Positions 1 through 5,202 are shown, counted from the stretch's first letter. The stretch: 9,575 nt of DNA from CAZDRB01 sp964507925 (GCA_964507925.1 CAZDRB010000031.1:1-9575), one strand, 5' to 3'. The notes: generated by a model not told the origin, from the sequence alone. Numbers and translations: made by a program.

Positions 1-1
1 C

Positions 2-121
2 TACGCTGGCCCCATGGACAAGTCTATCGTCTACCCCTGGCCAGATGGATCAAAGATCATCACCCGAATCTCGTTCTCTCCCGAGACCATTCCCAATCTC
101 TACACAATTAAGCTTAAGTAA
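2..121 (+). CDS. C-terminal fragment of an unidentified protein
   Basis: An open frame enters from the left edge at position 2 and ends at TAA 119-121, giving 39 residues that finish TIPNLYTIKLK. The fragment contains YPWPDGSK and alternating hydrophobic residues towards the end, which suggests a beta-strand-rich C-terminus. I do not recognise the family. Its last 8 bases overlap the end of the decayed minus-strand gene at 114-312, so the two converge tail to tail. That this is a real gene rests on an uninterrupted frame with ordinary residue composition up to the stop; the fragment is too short for more. Confidence 0.5.
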   Translation, partial: YAGPMDKSIVYPWPDGSKIITRISFSPETIPNLYTIKLK

Positions 122-312
122 AACCTTCTCCCAATCTAGAGTCGTCGAGTAAATATAGGGCGATAAAATAATCTGGCAGTCTCTCATTCCCTCCCCATAT
201 AGCAACAACCGGAACAGTATCAATGACCTGTCGGCTCTCTCAAAAACAAACCCCTCTCTTCCCTGGGAATAATCGCTTCAAAAATTAGCTCTGGATCAGT
301 TGGCTTATTCAT
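114..312 (-). pseudogene. decayed tandem copy of the neighbouring 119-residue gene
   Basis: Two pieces in different minus-strand frames resemble the two ends of the gene at 305-664. The first begins at ATG 312-310 and reads MNKPTDPELIFEAIIPREER before stopping at a TGA; it resembles the neighbour's start, MNDAELLFEFN. The second piece, in another frame, contains VPVVAIWGGNERLPDYFIAL and ends at TAA 116-114; it matches the neighbour's PVLAIWGANEREKNLYIAL. The central part of roughly 60 residues is missing. The reading is a tandem duplication followed by an internal deletion and a frameshift. The ATG overlaps the stop of the intact gene by 8 bases, so the copy probably once formed a coupled pair with it. 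A sequencing error could explain the frameshift but not the missing middle. Confidence 0.6.
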
Positions 313-664
313 AATTTTTGAGAGCTATATACAGATTCTTTTCTCGCTCATTTGCTCCCCAAATTGCCAAAACCGGAAGAAGAGAAGACTCATACTCTCC
401 GCTAGTAACCCCAATTAGAGCCATTGTTAGACTTTTTTTCAAACTATATTTAGCAAAATTTGATTTTAGAGCATTTGGATCAAGTCCGCCAAAATTTTCA
501 TCCGCAAATAATCTCAAAATCGATATGTCAGCCAACTCAGCCTCTCTAAGCCCGCCTAAAATACCTTGCAAAAAATCAAACTCATCTGGGGTTGAAGGAA
601 ACAAATTCTCTCTTAAGCGATTAAGGTCTAAATTAAACTCAAAAAGAAGTTCTGCGTCATTCAT
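305..664 (-). CDS. hypothetical protein, 119 residues
   Basis: This is a soluble-looking, acidic protein of 119 residues. It is leucine-rich in the first half, with an amphipathic helix-like stretch at about 35-60 (GILGGLREAELADISILRLF). A conserved-looking C-terminal motif, PVLAIWGANEREKNLYIAL, lies near residues 94-112. I do not recognise the family. The C-terminal motif is repeated in the decayed copy just downstream, so this segment is probably the part under selection. The start at 664 is supported by a perfect TATAAT ending 7 bases upstream, as at several other genes here; there is no Shine-Dalgarno sequence. The region is AT-richer by eye than the M16 and argS genes. The overlapping plus-strand frame at 318-680 is a shadow. 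Confidence 0.65.
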   Translation of the reverse strand: MNDAELLFEFNLDLNRLRENLFPSTPDEFDFLQGILGGLREAELADISILRLFADENFGGLDPNALKSNFAKYSLKKSLTMALIGVTSGEYESSLLPVLAIWGANEREKNLYIALKNYE

Positions 665-671
665 TCTCTAT

Positions 672-681
672 ATTATATAAT
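672..681. promoter_or_regulatory. palindromic -10 box shared by divergent promoters
   Basis: The ten bases ATTATATAAT form a perfect palindrome with a consensus TATAAT on each strand. On the plus strand TATAAT (676-681) lies 10 bases before tRNA-Arg. On the minus strand TATAAT (677-672) lies 7 bases before the ATG at 664. Neither direction has a convincing -35 element. Transcription in the two directions should be mutually exclusive at this site. Confidence 0.6.
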
Positions 682-691
682 GGTTAGACAA

Positions 692-763
692 GTCCCGGTA
701 GTTCAATGGATAGAACAGAGGTTTCCTAAACCTCCGATCCAGGTCCGATTCCTGGTCGGGACA
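692..763 (+). tRNA. tRNA-Arg, anticodon CCT
   Basis: A full cloverleaf can be drawn. The acceptor GTCCCGG (692-698) pairs with TCGGGAC (756-762), with A763 as discriminator. The D-arm is GTTC/GAAC with a GG-containing loop. The anticodon stem GAGGT/ACCTC encloses loop TTCCTAA, giving anticodon CCT at 725-727, which reads AGG. The T-arm is CCAGG/CCTGG. CCA is not encoded, so a CCA-adding enzyme is needed. The T-loop is TCCGATT: the nearly invariant T at tRNA position 55 is C here (base 745). A -10 box at 676-681 lies just upstream. Confidence 0.95.
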
Positions 764-856
764 CTTCGATTCGCACTACCGTACTCACTCAGTGTAAACA
801 CCTCTTCCCCTTCGTAGCCAGGAGCGTGAAATATTCTTTGATAAATACTTTACTTG

Positions 857-906
857 TGCCGAGACTTTTCTGGCCGAACAGGTGCAGGCCAGATAGACTT
901 GAGGCA
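857..906 (+). other. strong inverted repeat, candidate structured RNA element
   Basis: A 7-bp perfect stem TCTGGCC (869-875) / GGCCAGA (887-893) closes an 11-base loop, and an outer stem TGCC (857-860) / GGCA (903-906) brackets it. Between the stems the plus strand can form two adjacent G-A mismatches (861-862 with 901-902), further A-T and G-T pairs, one C-C mismatch and one bulged T. Tandem G-A mismatches are common in folded RNA and would be C-T mismatches on the other strand, which favours a plus-strand transcript, possibly read through from tRNA-Arg. The interval 764-1019 otherwise has no credible gene. I checked it by eye for SRP RNA, tmRNA and RNase P RNA signatures and found none. Confidence 0.4.
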
Positions 907-972
907 ATAAATGAAGAAAAGAATTTAGCGACTCTACGAAGCGTGCTTTTCTTGGTTATTCTTTTCGCACGA

Positions 973-1004
973 CCAAAAGAAGAACCCGGGGCAGTGCTGC
1001 CGGG
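973..1004 (-). terminator. probable Rho-independent terminator of ndk
   Basis: Reading the minus strand, CCCGG (1004-1000) and CCGGG (989-985) enclose a region that can pair further (CA/TG, with a CC bulge). The hairpin is followed at once by TTCTTCTTTT (984-975). It lies 15 bases past the ndk stop codon. A competing hairpin using GTGCT/AGCAC overlaps it. The plus-strand tRNA-Arg transcript has no equivalent T-rich tail here. Confidence 0.55.
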
Positions 1005-1019
1005 ACAGCACGAATATAT

Positions 1020-1493
1020 CTACTTCCCTCGCTCAAAATCAGAATAAATGAGCTTTGCACTCAGATTCTCGTATTCAAATAGCTCTTCTGGTGCAAAGAT
1101 CAGATTGACCTCTTTTTCGGCGTTGGCTGGCTCGTCGGACGCATGAATCAAGTTTTGGCTCCCGCTCATCGCCAGGTCGCCTCGGATCGAACCCGCCTCG
1201 GCCTCGTATCCCTTGGTTACGCCGACGATCTTGCGAACCGCGGATACCGCCTCCTGTCCTTCCCAGACCATGGCGACAACCGGTGTCCAGGTCATAAAAC
1301 TCTTGAGGTCGGCAAAAAACGACTTGTCTTTGTGATGCGCGTACCAGGTATCAAGGAGTTCGTCGTTGAGCCGCATCATCTTGAGTCCGACTAGCATAAG
1401 ACCCTTGCGCTCAAAGCGAGCCATGATCTCGCCAATTAGTCCTCGCTGAAGTCCATCGGGCTTAACTAGTACGACTGTTCTTTGCATGCTCAT
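1020..1493 (-). CDS. ndk: nucleoside diphosphate kinase
   Basis: This cytoplasmic enzyme moves the terminal phosphate of a nucleoside triphosphate to a nucleoside diphosphate through a phosphohistidine, balancing NTP and dNTP pools. The 157-residue product has the family signatures in order: RTVVLVKPDGLQRGLIGEI (5-23, with the nucleotide-contacting Lys 11), the helix MARFERKGL, TPVVAMVWEG (70-79), and the active-site block GSIRGDLAMSGSQNLIHASD with catalytic His 117. It is slightly longer than the common 130-150 residues because of a C-terminal tail (YENLSAKLIYSDFERGK). The ATG at 1493 is chosen over a second ATG two codons later because AAGGAG lies 9 bases upstream. It is probably the last gene of a minus-strand run, with a terminator-like hairpin just downstream. 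Confidence 0.97.
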   Translation of the reverse strand: MSMQRTVVLVKPDGLQRGLIGEIMARFERKGLMLVGLKMMRLNDELLDTWYAHHKDKSFFADLKSFMTWTPVVAMVWEGQEAVSAVRKIVGVTKGYEAEAGSIRGDLAMSGSQNLIHASDEPANAEKEVNLIFAPEELFEYENLSAKLIYSDFERGK

Positions 1494-1502
1494 ATTTTTT
1501 CT

Positions 1503-1508
1503 CTCCTT
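1503..1508 (-). promoter_or_regulatory. Shine-Dalgarno site of ndk
   Basis: The minus strand reads AAGGAG with 9 bases to the ATG at 1493. It is the only clear Shine-Dalgarno sequence in the window, and no -10 box sits close to this start, which fits internal initiation within a longer mRNA. Confidence 0.8.
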
Positions 1509-1546
1509 TTCTTGTATTTCATCACACTCCCGTCAAAACTACAATC

Positions 1547-1786
1547 TCACCACAAGTATATTGCCAAATCTAAAAGATCTTGAGGACTGATCTCAGGCTG
1601 GATAGTCCGAGCTTGATATATGGGATACCCCTCTCTTTCCGGAAACTGCCTTGCGTCTTCGTAACTTGCAACCCAATCGATTCGCTCCATGATCGGTATC
1701 CTACCAGATCTGAGAGAAAAATCAACGTTGCCTCTTTGGGAGCTTATCATAATAATCAGCTCTGTCTCTTCTGATTCTTTGCCCAT
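1547..1786 (-). CDS. hypothetical 79-residue frame overlapping the upstream gene
   Basis: The frame from ATG 1786 encodes 79 residues (MGKESEETELIIMISSQRGN... ending SPQDLLDLAIYLW) and stops at 1547. Its composition is ordinary for a protein: a charged start, then alternating hydrophobic residues, then a probable helix at the C-terminus. It overlaps the last 65 bases of the 170-residue gene in another frame and has no visible Shine-Dalgarno site. It may be a separate coupled gene. Alternatively it may be the true C-terminal half of that gene, cut off by a frameshift in the overlap. The same frame stays open upstream to 1879, which leaves either option possible. No family recognised. Confidence 0.45.
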   Translation of the reverse strand: MGKESEETELIIMISSQRGNVDFSLRSGRIPIMERIDWVASYEDARQFPEREGYPIYQARTIQPEISPQDLLDLAIYLW

Positions 1787-2234
1787 CCGCAAGCCTAACA
1801 GTCCACATAAACATTCTCTCAAACACCTCCCGGTGCTTGATATCAGGATCGCCTTGCAAATAAAAATATGCGTTAGCAAAGGTAGCTATAAATCCAGACT
1901 TTGTCTTTCCTAGCTCCTTTATCTTTCTAGTTGTAGCAATATATAGCCCTAACAATTTTTCGTCACTCGGCGGACTCGAATGCTTTAGATTTGGATTGTC
2001 CTTTATCAAATAATCATGAGTCCCATTAATATAATCATCTAAATCTACATATTTTTCTTTTAGATAGGCCTTCAATAAGCTATGTGCTTCATTTGCAACC
2101 CGAATATTGTCACGATAATGAGGACTTGCAATAAACAGGTCTTGCAATCTCCTCCCCGCTATGCGATTCGAAAACTCAACCATCCATTCTCCAACGTCTC
2201 TCTTCTCAATCTCTGATTCTTCTAAAGAATTCAT
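1722..2234 (-). CDS. hypothetical protein, 170 residues
   Basis: The product is a charged, mostly helical soluble protein (MNSLEESEIEKRDVGEWMVEF...). It has an aromatic-rich stretch at about 123-131 (FANAYFYLQ) and an arginine/lysine-rich end (RIRRDRADYYDKLPKRQR). I do not recognise a domain. The frame is open back to 2360, but those upstream codons lie in tRNA-Pro, so the start is placed at ATG 2234. A TATAGT (2249-2244) ends 9 bases before it, and no Shine-Dalgarno sequence is seen. The gene begins 29 bases after the tRNA 3' end, so it may also be read through from the M16/tRNA transcript. The basic tail is read from the 65 bases shared with the 79-residue frame, so it could be an artefact of a frameshift. 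Confidence 0.6.
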   Translation of the reverse strand: MNSLEESEIEKRDVGEWMVEFSNRIAGRRLQDLFIASPHYRDNIRVANEAHSLLKAYLKEKYVDLDDYINGTHDYLIKDNPNLKHSSPPSDEKLLGLYIATTRKIKELGKTKSGFIATFANAYFYLQGDPDIKHREVFERMFMWTVRLADGQRIRRDRADYYDKLPKRQR

Positions 2235-2263
2235 TGTTATTTCACTATACACCAATACTCTTG

Positions 2264-2335
2264 TCGGGGTGGAGAGAATTGAACTCTCTACCTCACGGTT
2301 CCGAACCGTGCGTGCCACCGATGCACCACACCCCG
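2264..2335 (-). tRNA. tRNA-Pro, anticodon CGG
   Basis: On the minus strand the acceptor CGGGGTG (2335-2329) pairs perfectly with CACCCCG (2271-2265), with A2264 as discriminator. D-stem GTGC/GCAC encloses ATCGGTG. Anticodon stem CACGG/CCGTG encloses TTCGGAA, giving anticodon CGG (complement of 2301-2303), which reads CCG. The T-arm is GAGAG/CTCTC with the normal loop TTCAATT. The first base pair is C-G, as is usual for bacterial tRNA-Pro. CCA is not encoded. No -10 box is evident upstream, so it is probably processed from the M16 transcript. Confidence 0.95.
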
Positions 2336-2367
2336 CCTTCGCCAAGACTACGGCGGGCAATGCCCGC
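2332..2367 (-). repeat. GC-rich palindromic element, two mutually exclusive hairpins
   Basis: Between the M16 stop and tRNA-Pro lie two overlapping inverted repeats: GCGGGCA/TGCCCGC (2353-2359 with 2361-2367) and CCCGCC/GGCGGG (2332-2337 with 2352-2357). They share bases, so only one can form at a time. The second includes the first four bases of the tRNA. Neither has a T-tract in the minus direction, so a terminator role is unlikely. The 9-mer CCTTCGCCA (2336-2344) recurs on the minus strand inside argS. Confidence 0.6.
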
Positions 2368-2372
2368 TCCTT

Positions 2373-3608
2373 CTACTTCCCCTTTGGCCCTACAACTACC
2401 GACCTAATCTCTTCTTCTTTCACAAACTCCTTCAAAACTGCCCTTACCTCGTCTGACTTGACCTTCTTGATCGCCTCCTCCGCTTCCTCAGGTTGCCTAA
2501 TTTGGTCAGTAATCAATGTTCGGATGCCAAAAAACTGTGCAACCCCCATCGAGTCCTCGAGGGATAGCGGCATCCTGCCAAGGAGATACTCCTTGGCTTT
2601 GGCAATTTCTTTGTCCGTAATCGTGCCCGCAAGCCCGAGCATCTCCTCCCGCACCACGTCCATAGCCTCCCCTAACTTGTCTAACCGTACTCCCGAGCGA
2701 ACGGCCAAGTGACCGATATCTGAGGAGCTATCCAGATCTGCCTTTACATAATATGCGAGTCCCCTCTTTTCGCGAATTTCATTAAATAGTCTCGAGCTCA
2801 TGCCGCCTCCAAGAACTACTTGTCCTAGGGACATGGCATAACGCCTAGGATCAACCATGGATACCGCGGGTACCCCAAGAAGAAAGTGGGCTTGCTCGGT
2901 CTTTTTCTTGTAGTGTCTCGCCGCGGGCGCCCCGTAAGTCGCAACCGTCGTATATCCTGCAAGTGGAGAGCTTGCAATCCCGCCAAATTTTTCCTCAATT
3001 AGCTTGATTGCGTGCTCGTCTACCTTCCCAGCAATCACGACCATCATATTACTGCCCTTGTACCACTCACCCATATATTTTTTTAGATGAGCTGAGGTTG
3101 TTGCCCGCACCGTCTCCTTGGTACCGATGATCATTCTCCCCATCGTCGAGCCCTCATACATCAGGTTCTCAAATTCCTCGCCCGCCCGCTCCATGGGATG
3201 ATCCTCGTACATATTGATTTCCTCGACGATGACCTCGCGCTCGCGCTTGAGATCGTCTGAGGGAATTAGCGGCCGATTGATCATCTCGGACTGGATATCT
3301 AAGATCAAAGGTAGGTGTCTTGCCGCGCTAGTAATGTAGTAACCCGTGTATTCCTTGCTCGTAAATGCATTTTGCTCCGCCCCGATTGAGTCGACGGTCT
3401 CGGCAATTGCCATGGGCGAGGGATATTTTTTGGTACCTTTAAAGAGCATGTGCTCGAGTACATGACTGATCCCCGACTGCTCCGGTGTTTCGTTCCTTGA
3501 CCCAGTCTTGACCAAGATCATCGCCGTCACCGACTCCACCCCTGGCATAGGGATGATCAAGGTTCGCACTCCGTTAGCTAATTTTGAATACTGTGCGTCA
3601 AACTTCAT
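2373..3608 (-). CDS. M16 family zinc metallopeptidase (insulinase/processing-peptidase type)
   Basis: Members of family M16B cleave peptides with a zinc ion held by an inverted HxxEH motif. Here the motif is HVLEH at 49-53 and the distal ligand lies in VIVEEINMYEDHP (127-138). The second lobe has the conserved substrate-side motif LGGGMSSRLFNEIREKRGLAYYV (266-288), with the Arg and Tyr typical of active subunits. At 411 residues it matches the usual single-chain M16B length and appears catalytically complete. No signal peptide or membrane segment is seen, so it is probably cytoplasmic. The start follows a TATAAT (3622-3617) ending 8 bases upstream with no Shine-Dalgarno site, so it may be leaderless. 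tRNA-Pro follows 37 bases after the stop. Confidence 0.95.
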   Translation of the reverse strand: MKFDAQYSKLANGVRTLIIPMPGVESVTAMILVKTGSRNETPEQSGISHVLEHMLFKGTKKYPSPMAIAETVDSIGAEQNAFTSKEYTGYYITSAARHLPLILDIQSEMINRPLIPSDDLKREREVIVEEINMYEDHPMERAGEEFENLMYEGSTMGRMIIGTKETVRATTSAHLKKYMGEWYKGSNMMVVIAGKVDEHAIKLIEEKFGGIASSPLAGYTTVATYGAPAARHYKKKTEQAHFLLGVPAVSMVDPRRYAMSLGQVVLGGGMSSRLFNEIREKRGLAYYVKADLDSSSDIGHLAVRSGVRLDKLGEAMDVVREEMLGLAGTITDKEIAKAKEYLLGRMPLSLEDSMGVAQFFGIRTLITDQIRQPEEAEEAIKKVKSDEVRAVLKEFVKEEEIRSVVVGPKGK

Positions 3609-3616
3609 TACTCTCG

Positions 3617-3622
3617 ATTATA
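3617..3622 (-). promoter_or_regulatory. -10 box for the M16 gene
   Basis: A consensus TATAAT on the minus strand lies 8 bases before the ATG at 3608, in a 25-base gap after the previous gene. The expected transcription start is at or within a base or two of the ATG. No good -35 hexamer is seen. Confidence 0.6.
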
Positions 3623-3633
3623 CCGCAAATCAA

Positions 3634-4140
3634 TCAGTTTAAACTCGGATTACCCTTGAGCTGCGCTGGACCATTGTAAATGGTAGATGCATTTGCTAGT
3701 CTTCGCAAACAATTTGCATGCTCAAATGCATACCTTCTGGCATTATCAAGTGGTTGTTCACTAAAATCACCCTGAATTCCTGAATAATCCACAAAATATA
3801 TGGTCGCAATCGTGACCACGGGCAACTCTTTTCCCAAACTATCAAGAAAAGCCGTGTCCATATCAAAACTCGGCACCCCAGAACATCCTATCCCCTCAAC
3901 ATATGTGTCTTTCGTACTTGGCCTAAACGGACAACCTAAGCAATCTTTAATGGCCTCAGCGTAGTTGTCAATCCCAGGCTTTACTGATACAAGTATAATG
4001 TCTCTAACCTCTCCCTCATCAGTAACCCCATCGCCCTGATCTTGAACTACAACAAGGGGATCATCTTCTATCCGAAAGTCGTGTTTTGGCTCAGATACAC
4101 CTATCCACGGATTTTCCTTATCTTTCCCAGAATTCCTCAT
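3634..4140 (-). CDS. hypothetical protein, 168 residues, second gene of a coupled pair
   Basis: The product begins with a hydrophilic, acidic segment (to about residue 45), then a beta-strand-like core (EVRDIILVSVKPG, PVVTIATIYFVDYSG). Cysteines occur in DCLGCPFRPS (about 66-75), in GIGCSG (about 83-88) and near the C-terminus (HANCLRRLA). The first four cysteines could bind a metal, but I do not recognise a known domain. No signal peptide or membrane helix is seen. Its ATG overlaps the TGA of the upstream gene as ATGA (4140-4137), which points to one mRNA and coupled translation. There is no Shine-Dalgarno site. The two proteins may act together. Confidence 0.7.
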   Translation of the reverse strand: MRNSGKDKENPWIGVSEPKHDFRIEDDPLVVVQDQGDGVTDEGEVRDIILVSVKPGIDNYAEAIKDCLGCPFRPSTKDTYVEGIGCSGVPSFDMDTAFLDSLGKELPVVTIATIYFVDYSGIQGDFSEQPLDNARRYAFEHANCLRRLANASTIYNGPAQLKGNPSLN

Positions 4141-4799
4141 TTGTTTTCTCTCAAATACTCAGATATAGCCTCAGCAGCCTCTACCACCCATGCTAGATCT
4201 TTATTTTTTTCGGCCAGAGACAAGTCCACAAACCTGCCATACACTTCCCGCTTTCTGTCATTCTCATCTCTTGCCGGATTACGCTTTATCCAATCGAGAT
4301 GAACTATCTCACCAAGCACCCAAAAAGAAGCCACTCCAAGCTTGTCATGCCCACTTACAACATTTCGCAGATGGTTAGCTGTTTCCCAGAGAGCATCCTC
4401 TGCTCCTCGCCTATTCTCTTCTTGATAGTTTGCAGGCAAATCCTCAAACTTGGGATACTTGACCATATCAAACCAGTAGGCTCGCTCTCCTTCGTGATCG
4501 CTCACCGAGACCCCATTTTGCTCACACCAATCAGGGTCAACTGCCTTCCTCATTCTAGGGATTAGATTGCCTTCAATATCTAGATTTTTTGGATCCTTAT
4601 AAAGGTCTTGAAACCACTTATCCTGAAACTTGCCGGCAATCTTAGGGCTCAGGCTCTCAATCATCTCGCTCGGATCATCCATTGAGAGTAGCGCCTCCCT
4701 ACCCTCGGTTACCACAACCAAGCCTGATCGCAAAAAATTCTGGGCAAGAGACCAAAAATACTTCCCGTTCTCTTCATTTGCTCCAAACTCTACATGCAT
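4137..4799 (-). CDS. hypothetical protein, 220 residues, first gene of a coupled pair
   Basis: A soluble, acidic, tryptophan-rich protein. The middle part has a helical stretch FEDLPANYQEENRRGAEDAL (118-137). The C-terminal part has VHLDWIKRNP (166-175) and LSLAEKNKDLAWVVEAAEAI (193-212). The H-x-x-W plus L-x-x-x-E-K-x-K-D-L pattern is reminiscent of RyR-like and phage-associated hypothetical proteins, but the resemblance is by eye and weak. The frame can begin at TTG 4805. I place the start at ATG 4799 because TAGAAT (4811-4806) ends 6 bases before it, and the TTG would directly follow that box. It is transcribed divergently from the small membrane protein at 4865. Confidence 0.7.
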   Translation of the reverse strand: MHVEFGANEENGKYFWSLAQNFLRSGLVVVTEGREALLSMDDPSEMIESLSPKIAGKFQDKWFQDLYKDPKNLDIEGNLIPRMRKAVDPDWCEQNGVSVSDHEGERAYWFDMVKYPKFEDLPANYQEENRRGAEDALWETANHLRNVVSGHDKLGVASFWVLGEIVHLDWIKRNPARDENDRKREVYGRFVDLSLAEKNKDLAWVVEAAEAISEYLRENK

Positions 4800-4805
4800 G
4801 TCCAA

Positions 4806-4857
4806 ATTCTATCCTATTAAACAAGATATTGCTATAGGTTGGTATTTTAGCTATAAT
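4806..4857. promoter_or_regulatory. divergent promoters in a 65-bp gap
   Basis: On the plus strand TTGCTA (4829-4834), 17 bases, then TATAAT (4852-4857) form a good sigma-70-type promoter ending 7 bases before the ATG at 4865. On the minus strand TAGAAT (4811-4806) ends 6 bases before the ATG at 4799. The two -10 boxes are about 40 bases apart, so the polymerase footprints overlap and the promoters may interfere with each other. Confidence 0.6.
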
Positions 4858-4864
4858 TCCACAC

Positions 4865-5053
4865 ATGAAAGAAATAAAATTAAGAGGCGACCAACACGAA
4901 GACGACATCAGACACCAAAAAGAACGAAATGGCTGGTTCGGAGTTTTTGCACTTGCAGGAGGAGTAGGACTTCTTATTTTGGGTATATACAACTATACTT
5001 TCAACAACGGGGTTGACGTCAACAATTTCATAGACATGATCTCATTTCAGTAA
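4865..5053 (+). CDS. small single-pass membrane protein, 62 residues
   Basis: The first 22 residues are charged (MKEIKLRGDQHEDDIRHQKE...). A single hydrophobic segment follows at about 24-46 (WFGVFALAGG through GIYNYTF), then a short polar tail. The charged N-terminus is probably cytoplasmic, but the topology is uncertain. No family recognised. It has the best promoter in the window (TTGCTA, 17 bases, TATAAT) ending 7 bases upstream, with no Shine-Dalgarno site. The long overlapping plus-strand frame at 4630-5016 is rejected because it runs antisense through the neighbouring gene. tRNA-Ala follows 32 bases downstream. Confidence 0.7.
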   Translation: MKEIKLRGDQHEDDIRHQKERNGWFGVFALAGGVGLLILGIYNYTFNNGVDVNNFIDMISFQ

Positions 5054-5064
5054 TCCCCTGCTTT

Positions 5065-5070
5065 TATAGT
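5065..5070 (+). promoter_or_regulatory. possible -10 box for tRNA-Ala
   Basis: TATAGT ends 15 bases before the tRNA 5' end, a plausible distance for a short leader. No clear -35 element is seen, and read-through from the gene at 4865-5053 is also possible. Confidence 0.35.
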
Positions 5071-5085
5071 AAGATATTCACATCT

Positions 5086-5156
5086 GGGCTCGTAGTATAG
5101 TGGTAGTACAGTACATTCGCATTGTACGGACAGGGGTTCGATTCCCCTCGAGTCCA
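5086..5156 (+). tRNA. tRNA-Ala, anticodon CGC
   Basis: The acceptor GGGCTCG (5086-5092) pairs with CGAGTCC (5149-5155). The third pair is G-T, the G3-U70 identity element of tRNA-Ala. A5156 is the discriminator and CCA is not encoded. The D-arm is GTAT/GTAC around AGTGGTA. Anticodon stem GTACA/TGTAC encloses TTCGCAT, giving anticodon CGC (5118-5120), which reads GCG. The T-arm AGGGG/CCCCT holds the normal loop TTCGATT. Confidence 0.96.
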
Positions 5157-5189
5157 CAGCTCTCTTTTCGCTCCTCTTGCATGGAGTGG

Positions 5190-5195
5190 TAAAAT
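5190..5195 (+). promoter_or_regulatory. extended -10 box for the gene at 5203
   Basis: TAAAAT preceded by TGG (an extended -10 form, TGnTAAAAT) ends 7 bases before the ATG at 5203. This geometry decides the start codon: the longer frame back to 5122 would begin inside tRNA-Ala. Confidence 0.55.
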
Positions 5196-5202
5196 ATTCC
5201 TC

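Noticed and set aside
318..680. Plus-strand open frame of 120 codons
   Set aside because: It is antisense to the 119-residue gene and ends in the shared -10 palindrome; the minus-strand frame has the promoter and a related copy.
764..1019. SRP RNA, tmRNA or RNase P RNA
   Set aside because: None of the conserved sequence blocks of these RNAs could be found on either strand by eye.
826..1047. Plus-strand open frame of 73 codons in the interval after tRNA-Arg
   Set aside because: Its product has no coherent domain, it has no -10 box or Shine-Dalgarno site, and it runs over the structured interval and into the antisense end of ndk.
2161..2712. Plus-strand open frame of 183 codons
   Set aside because: It runs antisense through the M16 gene and through tRNA-Pro; the serine-rich product is typical of a shadow frame.
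4137..4139. TGA read as glycine (recoded genetic code)
   Set aside because: Several genes end naturally at TGA, including the ATGA junction here and the M20 gene; no conserved domain continues through an in-frame TGA.
4800..4805. TTG start two codons upstream of the 220-residue gene
   Set aside because: It would begin directly after the -10 box TAGAAT; the ATG at 4799 fits the spacing seen at other genes.
4630..5016. Plus-strand open frame of 128 codons
   Set aside because: It crosses the divergent promoter region and overlaps the better supported gene at 4865-5053; the product is basic and of low complexity in its second half.
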